Notes: generated from the sequence alone by a model not told the origin. Positions 26,722-35,357 are shown, counted from the first letter of the stretch. The stretch: DNA of 42,652 nt from Pseudobdellovibrionaceae bacterium (GCA_013359135.1 JABWCN010000037.1:1-42652); one strand, 5' to 3'. Program-made: numbers and translations.

Positions 26722-27651
26722 TTATTTCTGATAGTTATAAAAACCTTTTCCAGATTTTTTTCCTAGCCATCCGGCTTCTACATACTTTACTAACAAGGGG
26801 CAAGGACGATACTTGCTATCTCCTAACCCATGATAAAGAACATTCATAATAGCAAGACAAGTATCTAGACCAATAAAATCAGCCAATGTTAATGGCCCCA
26901 TAGGTTGATTCGTTCCTAATTTCATTGCCGCATCAATACTCTCTACATCAGCAATTCCCTCGTGAAGAGTGTAAACAGCCTCATTAATCATTGGCATCAA
27001 AATACGATTCACAATAAATCCAGGCATATCTTTCTGTGAAGGAACAAATACCTTACCCATTTTTTCTGTTAATTGACGAAGTAACTGAAAAGTTTCCTCA
27101 TGAGTTTGAATACCTCTGATCGCTTCAACTAACTTCATCAAGGGCACAGGATTCATAAAATGCATTCCTGCCACTCTCTCTGGGCGTGAAGTCACAGCTG
27201 CAATCTTGGTAATAGAAATTGATGACGTATTTGAAAATAGATACGCCTCTGGTTTAACTATTTTATCAAGCTCTATAAAAATTTTTAATTTTAATTCTAT
27301 ATTTTCTGTAGCCGCCTCGATGACCACATCGACGTCTTTCAAATCATCCATTTTTGTTGTCGTCTTAATTTGACTCAAAAGTGTTTCCCTATCCAGGGCA
27401 GAAAGAAGATTTTTCTGAGTCAATTTGTCAGTCGAATTTTTTATAGTCTGTAAACCTTTTTCTAAGGCTTTTTCAGAAACATCCATCATTATCACAGAAA
27501 ATCCAGCAGCGGCTGCCACCTGAGTGATACCATTTCCCATTTGTCCAGCGCCAACAACTCCAATTTTTTTTATCGCATTCATTTTCAAAAATGATTTTTC
27601 AGTTAGCCCTTCATTACTTTCCATAGTGGTCTTTGATGTTTGTAAACTCAT
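26722..27651 (-). CDS. hbd: 3-hydroxybutyryl-CoA dehydrogenase
   Basis: 309 residues. The Rossmann motif GVVGAGQMGNGI begins near residue 32, followed by NTSSISITKIA and MHFMNPVPLMKLVE, where the catalytic His-Glu pair of the family is found, and a C-terminal helical domain with NQPMGPLTLADFIGLD. It oxidises 3-hydroxybutyryl-CoA with NAD(P). An ~24-residue Ser/Thr/Glu-rich N-terminal extension precedes the fold; the first ATG is kept because AGAGGAAA lies just before it, while the internal ATG at codon 24 has no such site. First gene of the operon. Confidence 0.93.
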   Translation of the reverse strand: MSLQTSKTTMESNEGLTEKSFLKMNAIKKIGVVGAGQMGNGITQVAAAAGFSVIMMDVSEKALEKGLQTIKNSTDKLTQKNLLSALDRETLLSQIKTTTKMDDLKDVDVVIEAATENIELKLKIFIELDKIVKPEAYLFSNTSSISITKIAAVTSRPERVAGMHFMNPVPLMKLVEAIRGIQTHEETFQLLRQLTEKMGKVFVPSQKDMPGFIVNRILMPMINEAVYTLHEGIADVESIDAAMKLGTNQPMGPLTLADFIGLDTCLAIMNVLYHGLGDSKYRPCPLLVKYVEAGWLGKKSGKGFYNYQK

Positions 27652-27814
27652 CGTTTCCTCTCTTTTTTAAGTTTTAGCTTAGGTCTCAACCTTTAGCGTC
27701 ATAAATGGTCTCTTGCAGGTCTAGGCAAGAACTGTAGATTTTCTTCTTACTAAAGGCAAGTTTTAGATCAAAAGCCCTTGTGAGCAAGGCCGCATCATTA
27801 GACAATCATTTCAA

Positions 27815-29242
27815 GTGCTTAGTCTGAATCCTTCATCTCAAGTTTTAAAAGCTTTTATTTTTCATTCCACCTTGTATTTGGGAATGTCCACTCTCTATTA
27901 CCCATGCGAAGCTTCCATTTTCAGCAAGAAGGCCCCTTTTTTTTATAAAGCCCCCCACAGTCAATTTGCTTCAGGACAACTTTCAGAAGAAGAACTTGAA
28001 GCAAAAAAAATACGCACAGAAACTCTAAGTGCTTTTCAAGTGCTTTGGGAAGGAAAAGAATTTTCTTTTAAGCAAGATGAAATTGTCAGAGAGATCCAAG
28101 TTGCAGAGCTGGCTCAAGCTAAAATGAATACCCCTCTTTTTATAACTCCTAAGTTTTCCCAACCAGCACCAGGAAATAATCTTAACAGCACAAACAAAAT
28201 TCAGATCAGCAAAGATGAAGTTGTTCTTATTACCGAATTAACCAATTCTAATTGGGCACAAGTTCAAAAGTTATCGGATAAAAAAAATTCAGGCTATCTA
28301 CCTCTCGATTATCTTCAGTCGTTTTCAGAAGATACTGGCAAAGGTTTCACTATCACCTCTACATATCTTAAAGAAAATGCTAATGACGATGGGAAAATTA
28401 TCACCACTATTCCACAAAGACAAACAGTCAAGGTTCTAGCTTGGGAAAAAAATAAGGTTCTTGTTTCTTACAAAAACTTTAAAGGATATATTGATCCTGG
28501 ACTTTTGTTTTTGAAGGCTGATTTTGCAAACATGGCCCTCCACAAGGACAAAGGGTGGTTACAAGTTAAATATCGCGAAGGCTTTTATTTAAAAACTTCT
28601 TCAGAAAACTTACTCCCAATTAATGAATTTAAAGCCTTTGTTACGAATAAATATCGTGCCTTTTCTTTAATTAACCAAGAAAAAGGCCCCAAACTACGAT
28701 CTCGCTTAGAAATTAAGAATCTTCAGGGAGACTATTGGAGCGTTTCCATTCTTCCCGAACATGGCGAAGTTTGGTGGAAAAAAACATCCCTCCAGTCAAC
28801 AGAACTTACAAGCTCTGAGTCTCTTAGCACAGAACAAATTTTAAAAAGGCAAATATACTCTATGGCTTTTTATCCCCACAGCCAAATTAAAGGATTAATC
28901 TCGGCTTCGGGCGTTTTTAAAACTATGGATGGCAAAACTTGGGAAAAAATAGATTTCTTCAAAAACGAAAACTGGCCAGTCGCAATCACGAACAATAAAA
29001 TATGGATTGTTGGCCATTACCAAAGCATAAACGAAGGAAAATCTTTTGAACCTTTTATTCGCTGGGAAAAACTATCTCAACTTGTGGAAGATAAATACTC
29101 GCTTACACCGAAATTTTTAAAACTCCTTAAACTAGAAAGCAAAAAGGAGGATCAGGTAGAATTCACTATGGATACAGGTTTTAAAAAAGTAAAGCTGACC
29201 TATGATTGTAAAAAAGCGCTATGGCAAATAATTAAAAACTAA
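27815..29242 (+). CDS. Secreted protein with bacterial SH3-like repeats, unknown role
   Basis: 475 residues. The N-terminus looks like a signal peptide (hydrophobic stretch to about 28, then CEA). Two SH3-like segments follow (about 130-180: DEVVLITELTNSNWAQVQ, and about 190-240), each ending in a Tyr-Leu or Tyr-Ile step, then a longer region with repeated Lys/Trp/Phe motifs and a C-terminal beta-propeller-like fragment (MDGKTWEKIDFFKNENWPVAI). SH3 segments of this sort bind peptidoglycan or proteins in the envelope. The start is GTG at 27815 without a visible ribosome binding site, so the 5' end is uncertain; a small hairpin CCTTG/CAAGG precedes it at about 27777-27790. Confidence 0.62.
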   Translation: MLSLNPSSQVLKAFIFHSTLYLGMSTLYYPCEASIFSKKAPFFYKAPHSQFASGQLSEEELEAKKIRTETLSAFQVLWEGKEFSFKQDEIVREIQVAELAQAKMNTPLFITPKFSQPAPGNNLNSTNKIQISKDEVVLITELTNSNWAQVQKLSDKKNSGYLPLDYLQSFSEDTGKGFTITSTYLKENANDDGKIITTIPQRQTVKVLAWEKNKVLVSYKNFKGYIDPGLLFLKADFANMALHKDKGWLQVKYREGFYLKTSSENLLPINEFKAFVTNKYRAFSLINQEKGPKLRSRLEIKNLQGDYWSVSILPEHGEVWWKKTSLQSTELTSSESLSTEQILKRQIYSMAFYPHSQIKGLISASGVFKTMDGKTWEKIDFFKNENWPVAITNNKIWIVGHYQSINEGKSFEPFIRWEKLSQLVEDKYSLTPKFLKLLKLESKKEDQVEFTMDTGFKKVKLTYDCKKALWQIIKN

Positions 29243-29302
29243 TGCCTAGACTAAGGTTGGTTTGAGTTTTTAATCTCTAGTAGAGCTCTTAAATTTGTTA
29301 TT

Positions 29303-29346
29303 ATATAGTTTAGGTGACCCAAAATGAGGGAAAACCTAAACTATAT
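29303..29346 (+). promoter_or_regulatory. Perfect 13-bp inverted repeat in the leader of the sensor gene
   Basis: ATATAGTTTAGGT (29303-29315) pairs perfectly with 29334-29346 across an 18-base loop that itself holds CCC/GGG. It ends 31 bases before the ATG of the receiver/cyclic-nucleotide gene. No U-tract follows. It may be an operator (the two arms as half-sites) or a structured leader. Confidence 0.6.
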
Positions 29347-29377
29347 GTAAAGTGCAAAGTACGCAAAGGGAAAACCA

Positions 29378-30151
29378 ATGAGTTCTTTAGATGACAGAAG
29401 AGTTTTTATGCTGGCAACCAGCTCACCACAAAAAAAAGAAGCTATTGCTAAAATCATAGAAAAACATATCGACAAAAGCACCTGTTTTTGCGCTGAAGAT
29501 GGCAATGAAGCTTTGTTTAAAATTGAAAATTATCCTCCGCATATTTGTATTCTTGATGCTAGTCTCCCGAAAAAAAATGGATTTGAAGTAGCTGACTTTC
29601 TGTTAGCTCAAAATCAATGGAAAAATTTAGCAGTTATTATTATTTCTCCATTACCCGATAAGGAACGGCTGGTAGAACAAGTCGTAACTGGGCAATTACA
29701 ATTTCTGATAGACCCAGAGAATGAAGAACATATCAACACTTGTATTGCTCGTGCACTTAACTTTGTCGCTCAAACAGATACTGAGGAATACAAACTTCAC
29801 TTCCTTGTTCCAAAAGAAGTGCTCTTCGAAGAAGGTGACATAGCTCAAAGTGTTTTTATTGTTAAAACTGGAGTACTTAATGTGTTGCTAGACTCCCAAG
29901 GCATAAGAAAAATAATCGGAGAAGTCTCTTCCGGAGAATTTGTTGGAGAAATGGCTTATTTTAACAGAGATAAACGATCCGCAACTGTGGAAGCTCAAAC
30001 CGACTGTGAACTAATTGAGATTCCCATTGGCAAACTAGATATGGTTTTATTTTCTAAACCTGTTTGGTCCAAAGCATTGATTCAAACACTCACGAAAAGA
30101 CTTAAGCACTCAAATAATTTCGTTAAATCCATCTTAAAAAAAGAGGTCTAG
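29378..30151 (+). CDS. Pseudo-receiver fused to a cyclic-nucleotide-binding domain
   Basis: 257 residues. Residues 8-130 have a receiver (CheY) shape with the phospho-acceptor-like Asp60 (CILDASLPKKNGFEV), but the acidic pair at the end of strand 1 is replaced (FMLATSS) and the conserved C-terminal Lys is Asp (FLIDPEN), so phosphorylation is doubtful. Residues 138-250 are a Crp-type cNMP-binding domain with the phosphate cassette GEFVGEMAYFNRDKRSA (Glu191, Arg200). There is no DNA-binding helix-turn-helix. It would act as a signalling adaptor sensing cAMP or a related nucleotide. AAAGGGAAA lies before the ATG. The sister protein at 35358 has the same cassette without the receiver. Confidence 0.83.
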   Translation: MSSLDDRRVFMLATSSPQKKEAIAKIIEKHIDKSTCFCAEDGNEALFKIENYPPHICILDASLPKKNGFEVADFLLAQNQWKNLAVIIISPLPDKERLVEQVVTGQLQFLIDPENEEHINTCIARALNFVAQTDTEEYKLHFLVPKEVLFEEGDIAQSVFIVKTGVLNVLLDSQGIRKIIGEVSSGEFVGEMAYFNRDKRSATVEAQTDCELIEIPIGKLDMVLFSKPVWSKALIQTLTKRLKHSNNFVKSILKKEV

Positions 30152-30218
30152 AAAAATATATTTCTGACCTCACGTTCTGTACCTTAAAAAGGTCTTTGTA
30201 GTGGTATACTAAACTTAA

Positions 30219-30791
30219 TTATTTTGAGAAACCAAATGGGAAAGATAGCGAAATCAGCGCAAAAGATACATCATACTTACTAAAAGCACTGCTAATATCA
30301 ACTTCGGTCGTGCTATTACCAAACTTTGAATACTTTGGAACAATTAATTCAACATTCACATCTACGTTCTTAGCGACTTCATATCCAAAACCAAATTTAG
30401 CATTCGTCCCTGAAGTATAAATCTCAGTAGTCGAATCTTTGTAGGTAATTTTATCAGAGGTTCCATAACCAAGCCAAAAGTTGTACTTATTTGGTAATTT
30501 GTAACCAATCACTACACCTATAGCAGTTCTAGTATAATCTGTTTCAGAAGATGAATCTTTGTCTTTTCCACTTCCTCCTGTATACTCCCCTGCTATCCAG
30601 AATGATTGACCGAATAAAAACCCTGCACGTATTCCGTAATCAAATCCAGAACTTGTTGAGCTCGCCAGAGTTCCCGAGATGGTCGTTGCCTTTGATGAAC
30701 CGCTATTGTATCCAACAAAAGGTTCAGCAATAAAACCAGCATGGGACTGCACACTCAAAAATAAAATCATTAGTGAAATATACTTTTTCAT
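30219..30791 (-). CDS. Small outer-membrane beta-barrel protein
   Basis: 190 residues with a signal peptide ending SHA. The mature part has eight or so amphipathic strands with Gly/Tyr-rich turns (GIRAGFLFGQSFWIAGEYTGG, AIGVVIGYKL, FWLGYG, FGFGYEV, SFALISLSF), as in OmpA/OmpW-size barrels; function unknown. GGAGAA lies 5 bases before the ATG. Convergent with the pseudo-receiver gene. Confidence 0.72.
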   Translation of the reverse strand: MKKYISLMILFLSVQSHAGFIAEPFVGYNSGSSKATTISGTLASSTSSGFDYGIRAGFLFGQSFWIAGEYTGGSGKDKDSSSETDYTRTAIGVVIGYKLPNKYNFWLGYGTSDKITYKDSTTEIYTSGTNAKFGFGYEVAKNVDVNVELIVPKYSKFGNSTTEVDISSAFSKYDVSFALISLSFPFGFSK

Positions 30792-30885
30792 TTCATTCTC
30801 CGCTTATGAGTTATTCATTAAGATTGATATTAAACATAAAAAAAGTCATTTTTATTGTATTGTGGCCATACCTTAATTAGACTCT

Positions 30886-30913
30886 ACAGACCAACTTAGG
30901 TCTGTCATTTTTT
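30886..30913. terminator. Hairpin with T-tract beyond the SDR gene
   Basis: ACAGACC (30886-30892) and GGTCTGT (30899-30905) form a 7-bp stem with loop AACTTA, followed on the plus strand by CATTTTTTT. It lies just past the stop of the minus-strand SDR gene, on whose strand the downstream side is AGAGTCTAATT and not U-rich. The direction is therefore ambiguous; bidirectional use is possible. Confidence 0.4.
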
Positions 30914-31779
30914 TAAAAGAAAAATGTTTTATACAACCAATCTTGAATTTTAATTCTCAACTGATCTGGCATTATTTTTTTTAATATCCAATTAAAATGT
31001 GCTTCAAACCCCACTCTAACTCTAACCGGTATTTTTTTAGCTTCACAAAGTTCAATAATTTTTTTTGTTACTATGACAGGATCCTTCTCAATTTTTTCCT
31101 GAACATAGTTCAAAAATTTATTAAATCTTTTAATTCTTTTTTCATACATTCTATGTTCTGGATGATCTAACAATCCCATTTTTGAGCTTGCCGAAAAGTT
31201 AGTTCTGAATCCACCTGGCTCAATAGCACAAATTTGCACGTTAAACTCAGAAAGTTCATAATAGAGAGCTTCAGTTATACTCTCAATAGCATGTTTTGAG
31301 GCGCTATAAGTTCCGTAAAAAGGGAAAACATTAAACCCCACAAGACTACTTAAATTCAAAATTCTTCCTTGTCTTTTTCTTATCAGGGGTAATAACTTCT
31401 TAATTAGGAATAAAGGTGCGAAAAAATTAGTTTCAAACTGCAATCTAATCTGCGTCTCTTCTTGAATCTCAATAGGACCTAATAGCCCATAACCAGCATT
31501 ATTAATTAAAATATCAATACCTCCTGAAAGTAGCTGACTGACTTGCTCTATACAAAAATTTAAACTCGTTGTCTGGTCCAAATGAGTATCTATAAAAAGT
31601 AAACTTTTATTATTAATTTTATCCATTTGCTCTGCAAAAATTTCTTTTCCTCTAGACTCTCCTCCTCGAAGAGCTCCAACAACTAAATAATCTTTTTCTA
31701 AAAGCATCTTAGTGACTAGATAACCAAACCCACTTGAAATTCCCGTAATAAACACTGTCTTTTTTCTGATATTTTCCAT
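30913..31779 (-). CDS. Short-chain dehydrogenase/reductase (SDR)
   Basis: 288 residues. The classical SDR set is present: TGISSGFG for the cofactor, NNAG, the catalytic Ser in NLSSLVG, and Tyr-Lys in YSASK, followed by EPGGFRT. Substrate unknown; the family reduces or oxidises alcohols and ketones with NAD(P)(H). I start at the ATG at 31779 because AAGGG lies 6 bases upstream; a TTG 15 bases earlier would overlap the AraC stop but lacks a site. It follows the AraC-type regulator gene by 11 bases and is divergent from the GMC oxidoreductase, suggesting one redox pathway. Confidence 0.9.
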   Translation of the reverse strand: MENIRKKTVFITGISSGFGYLVTKMLLEKDYLVVGALRGGESRGKEIFAEQMDKINNKSLLFIDTHLDQTTSLNFCIEQVSQLLSGGIDILINNAGYGLLGPIEIQEETQIRLQFETNFFAPLFLIKKLLPLIRKRQGRILNLSSLVGFNVFPFYGTYSASKHAIESITEALYYELSEFNVQICAIEPGGFRTNFSASSKMGLLDHPEHRMYEKRIKRFNKFLNYVQEKIEKDPVIVTKKIIELCEAKKIPVRVRVGFEAHFNWILKKIMPDQLRIKIQDWLYKTFFF

Positions 31780-31790
31780 ACAACCCTTAA

Positions 31791-32600
31791 TCAATTTAAT
31801 TTTAAATTTACTTTGCTATCTGATAATTCATTACTCTTTGTAAATAAGATTTTCGATGGTCCAATTTTAAGCCATTTTTTTAATTGTCTATAAAAGTTAC
31901 TATACTCTTCAAAGCCAGACTCAAAACAAGCTTCCGTTAAGTTTTTATCTTCAAAGGTTATTTTTCTTAGTGCTTGATTTAGTTGTAATCGATTTTGATA
32001 CTCTTTTGGACTAACTCCATAGCAAGACTTAAAAGTATGAGAAACACTATCTAAACTCAAGTTATACTTTGTACAAATATCAACAATCTTAATTTTTGAC
32101 TCAAACTCTTGGTCAATTTCTTTCTTAATCAGTTTCGCAACTTCTGATTTATTTAATTCTACAGGCAATTTTACTGAATTATCCTTCCCATTTTTTATAA
32201 TATTTAGTATCTGATCCAATGAGTTGAACTCTATCTCTAAGTCCCATGAAAAAGTAAAAGGATCACTGACCATTAGCTTATCTGGAAGCTTTGTTTCTCC
32301 TCTAATTGCAAACCATTGACAATCACCAGGGTACTGTTTCCATCGAATAATACTATAAGGTGGTAGAAAAATTGCTTTTGGAGGCTGCAAAACAAATTCG
32401 CGATCTTTTATAATCACACTCAACTGATGTTCCGGCATATTAGATAAAAATAAAAACCAAGATTCTGGAAACACATCAAAATTATATTTTATTTCTCTGA
32501 CTTCTTGATCTCTTTGTAAAAAATGTAACTTTGGGGTTAATTGATAAATCAGTGTACTGTAATTTTCAAACTGGATTTTATAAGCTTTAAATGGCTTCAT
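31791..32600 (-). CDS. AraC-family transcriptional regulator
   Basis: 269 residues. The last ~100 residues carry two helix-turn-helix motifs of AraC/XylS type (IVDICTKYNLSLDSVSHTFKS, then LTEACFESGFEEYSNFYRQLKKWLKIGPSK). The N-terminal ~160 residues are a cupin-like sensory part. AGGGG precedes the ATG. The gene is divergent from the GMC oxidoreductase (89 bases) and heads an operon with the SDR, so it probably regulates both. Confidence 0.9.
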   Translation of the reverse strand: MKPFKAYKIQFENYSTLIYQLTPKLHFLQRDQEVREIKYNFDVFPESWFLFLSNMPEHQLSVIIKDREFVLQPPKAIFLPPYSIIRWKQYPGDCQWFAIRGETKLPDKLMVSDPFTFSWDLEIEFNSLDQILNIIKNGKDNSVKLPVELNKSEVAKLIKKEIDQEFESKIKIVDICTKYNLSLDSVSHTFKSCYGVSPKEYQNRLQLNQALRKITFEDKNLTEACFESGFEEYSNFYRQLKKWLKIGPSKILFTKSNELSDSKVNLKLN

Positions 32601-32689
32601 AAATTACCCCTAAAATAAACTATCAAACACTTCAAATTTTGCAAAGTAATCTTTTTTTTTATAGCTAAAATAAAAAAAGGGAGACTTTT

Positions 32690-34324
32690 ATGACGTTATC
32701 TGTTCAAGAAATTGAAAATAAAATCTGGGATAATTTAGTTATAGGAACTGGCATTGGCGGCTCTGTGCTTGGTTACTCTCTAGCTAAGCACGGACAAAGC
32801 GTGCTCTTCTGCGAAAAAGGCCCTTCGTTAAACGAAAGTGACTTAGACAATAAATCACTCATTACAGGACGCTTCGCTGAAGAGTTCATTAATAAAAACA
32901 CAGAAAATGGCATTCATTTTTTTTATAAAAATTCTGGTAGATTTTCTAATTATTTATTAGACAACTCACAGTTTTTCCCAAAAAAACTTTTTCCTATGTT
33001 GGGATCTGTTACAGGAGGCTCTAGTGCTATTTTTGGAATGGCTTTTGAAAGGTTTTTTCCATTAGATTTTCAGCCAAATAAATATATACTAAATTCAGAT
33101 AAAACCTCAGCACCATTAGCTTGGCCCATTGATTATGATGAAATCGCGCCTTACTATCTTTTAGCAGAAGAGTTATTCAAAGTTAAAGGTTCTAGTGATC
33201 CGCTGAAAAGTTGTGATACATTCAAATACCAGGGTAAAATAAATTTACATCCAGTAAATTTAAAGCTTTACGAAAACTTAAAAAATCAGGGACTACATCC
33301 TTATCAATTACCTAAGGCCTATGATAACTTACCAGACTGTCAAACATGCCAAGGATATCTATGTGCAAAAAAATGTAAAAATGACGCTTTTAAAATTTGT
33401 ATTGCACCTGCGCTTGAAAAATTTAACTCAAAACTTTTAGCAAATTGTGAAATTATTAAACTCCAATCAACTAAAGACCGTGTAACCTCAGCTTTAGCTG
33501 TATATCAGAATCAACTTATCACATTAAAAGCCCATCGATTTATCCTAGGTGCTGGTGCTATAAATACTCCTGCTCTTTTACTCAAATCAAAATCATCTCT
33601 TTGGCCTGATGGTCTTGCTAACAAAAATAAGCTTGTAGGAAAAAACTTAATGCGCCATTTAGTGGACCTTTATTCATTAGTTTTACCTGCTGAACTAGGA
33701 AAAACAGGACCACATAAAGAGATTGCATTTAATGATTTTTATTTTAGGGAAAATATTAAGCTTGGCAGTATTCAATCTTTTGGATCACTTCCTCCAGCTA
33801 ACGCAATTGTTCAAGATCTAATAAGAAAACAAAAACTTAATCAACACCACTCAGTTGCATTTTTTATACAAAAATTTAACCATCTTATTTCTCAACATAT
33901 AGTAAAAATTACTGAAAACTCTACCCTGCTAGCAGCTACCCTTGAAGATTTTCCTTATTTGGATAATCAAGTTAGCCTCTCAAAAGAAGGGCACATAGTT
34001 ATAAAATACAAGCTTCATAATTCAGAAATAAATAGACTGAAAATTTTTAGAAATAAAATAAAATTTATACTAAAAGAGTTTCACCCAAAAAAAATTAGTT
34101 TAGCTCACAAAAATGATTTACTTGGACATGCTTGTGGCACCTGTCGCTTTGGTTACGACCCCGAAAAAAGTGTTTTAGATAAATACAATAGAGCCCACGA
34201 GCTAAATAATTTGTTTGTTGTTGATGCTTCATTTTTTCCAACAAGTGGAGGTACAAATCCAGCTCTTACAATAGCTGCAAACTCTTTAAGAGTTGCTAAC
34301 TATATTTTGAACTTTAATTGTTAA
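32690..34324 (+). CDS. GMC-family FAD oxidoreductase
   Basis: 544 residues. The FAD Rossmann motif VIGTGIGGSVLGYSLAKHG begins near 17 and ends in EKG; the C-terminal GMC segments are HACGTCRFG (with the active-site His) and DASFFPTSGGTNPALTIAANSLR. Such enzymes oxidise alcohols, sterols or sugars. A Cys cluster (Cys217, 220, 225, 229 and 237) in the insertion after the FAD domain is spaced like a metal or Fe-S site seen in some bacterial GMC proteins. AAGGGAG lies 8 bases before the ATG. It is divergent from the araC-type gene. Confidence 0.88.
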   Translation: MTLSVQEIENKIWDNLVIGTGIGGSVLGYSLAKHGQSVLFCEKGPSLNESDLDNKSLITGRFAEEFINKNTENGIHFFYKNSGRFSNYLLDNSQFFPKKLFPMLGSVTGGSSAIFGMAFERFFPLDFQPNKYILNSDKTSAPLAWPIDYDEIAPYYLLAEELFKVKGSSDPLKSCDTFKYQGKINLHPVNLKLYENLKNQGLHPYQLPKAYDNLPDCQTCQGYLCAKKCKNDAFKICIAPALEKFNSKLLANCEIIKLQSTKDRVTSALAVYQNQLITLKAHRFILGAGAINTPALLLKSKSSLWPDGLANKNKLVGKNLMRHLVDLYSLVLPAELGKTGPHKEIAFNDFYFRENIKLGSIQSFGSLPPANAIVQDLIRKQKLNQHHSVAFFIQKFNHLISQHIVKITENSTLLAATLEDFPYLDNQVSLSKEGHIVIKYKLHNSEINRLKIFRNKIKFILKEFHPKKISLAHKNDLLGHACGTCRFGYDPEKSVLDKYNRAHELNNLFVVDASFFPTSGGTNPALTIAANSLRVANYILNFNC

Positions 34325-34390
34325 TAATATTTTAGAAAATATACTTATTATGATTCAGCCCTTTCTCATAATGAAACCAATTAGAGCACT

Positions 34391-34440
34391 CTATTGATTT
34401 TAAACAACTGTCAGAAACAAACCCAGTTTAAGATCAATAG
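34391..34440. repeat. 15-bp near-perfect inverted repeat downstream of the GMC gene
   Basis: CTATTGATTTTAAAC (34391-34405) and GTTTAAGATCAATAG (34426-34440) pair at 14 of 15 positions, with the exception a possible G-U pair in RNA; the loop is 20 bases. No U-tract follows (CTTTCAG). It may act as a processing or termination structure, or as an operator. Confidence 0.6.
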
Positions 34441-34450
34441 CTTTCAGTTA

Positions 34451-34513
34451 AAGGTATTATGTATCACACTGATCTGATGGCATACCTTGCAGTGTATAAA
34501 GTCACGAGGTATG
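34451..34513 (+). promoter_or_regulatory. Candidate translational switch with mutually exclusive hairpins
   Basis: AAGGTAT (34451-34457), ATACCTT (34482-34488) and AGGTATG (34507-34513) allow two competing 7-bp stems: 34451-34457 with 34482-34488, or 34481-34487 with 34507-34513. The second would bury GAGG at 34506-34509, the ribosome binding site of the gene at 34518; the first would free it. A TATAAA at 34494-34499 could alternatively be a promoter element, in which case the RNA would not include this region. Confidence 0.3.
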
Positions 34514-34517
34514 TAAG

Positions 34518-35345
34518 ATGAAAAGAATAGCGAATGTAATTGCAGCGGTGTCATTTTTTCTACATCAGTTTTCTCTAGGGGCCTATCTTGAAACGATGCC
34601 TTTTGAGAAAATGAGTTTTGATGAGAAATTCAACTTTAGGGAGTATTTAACTTTAAAAGACTCAAAAAAAACTCTAGGCTTAAAAGGCCTCGACAAAAAG
34701 GAAAACTACTCTGTTAATTTAGCTCTTAAGTTAAAAAGTAAAGGTGAATACTATTTTTGGAACAACCAGCTTAAAACCAATCTAAAAACACCTTATACTA
34801 AAGGTAAAAACTACTCCTTGGCGCAATTCCTGCCCCCTCCTCTAAAAAAAGACTTCTTAAAGATCAGAGCCTCGACCTCTCATAGAAGTCTCATCTTGGT
34901 ATGGATGGATTGGCAATTCAATCAGGATTTGAATAAACATCTGCTTTTCAAGAAACCTAATATGACTGATACTGACTTTAAAAAAACTGTCAGTTCAAAC
35001 AGCAAATCGTTAAGTTCTGAAAAGATAATTTTCGGAGATCTGATATTCCTACACGGGACTGATGATATTGATAGTCAAAATGAAATTGCACACTCTATGA
35101 TTTACTTTGGTAATGGTGTCGTTCTGGAGCAACTAGAATTGAATAACAAAAAATCAATTATGAAATTATCGTACCTTAAAGATGTCATTAAAAGGTACGA
35201 AAGTAAAATTTTAGACCTAAAAGTAGAATACAGAAGATTAAAAAATAATCTTGATTTTAATCTTTACACTAAAATGCAGGAAATAAAACAGCAAGACCAA
35301 GAGCTAGATTCCTATAAAATGGAAGCCAGTGGCGAAACTTTATAA
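34518..35345 (+). CDS. Secreted NlpC/P60-like protein without a cysteine
   Basis: 275 residues with a signal peptide (about 1-22). The region FGDLIFLHG (about 171-179) followed by EIAHSMIYFGNGVVLEQ has the shape of the NlpC/P60 peptidase core, with the His in AHSM at the catalytic position. Enzymes of this family cut peptidoglycan peptides using a Cys, and this protein has no Cys at all, so it may be inactive or use another residue. The C-terminal ~70 residues are helical and charged. A GAGG lies 8 bases before the ATG. The next gene begins 12 bases after its stop. Confidence 0.62.
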   Translation: MKRIANVIAAVSFFLHQFSLGAYLETMPFEKMSFDEKFNFREYLTLKDSKKTLGLKGLDKKENYSVNLALKLKSKGEYYFWNNQLKTNLKTPYTKGKNYSLAQFLPPPLKKDFLKIRASTSHRSLILVWMDWQFNQDLNKHLLFKKPNMTDTDFKKTVSSNSKSLSSEKIIFGDLIFLHGTDDIDSQNEIAHSMIYFGNGVVLEQLELNNKKSIMKLSYLKDVIKRYESKILDLKVEYRRLKNNLDFNLYTKMQEIKQQDQELDSYKMEASGETL

Positions 35346-35357
35346 TAAAATGTCTTT

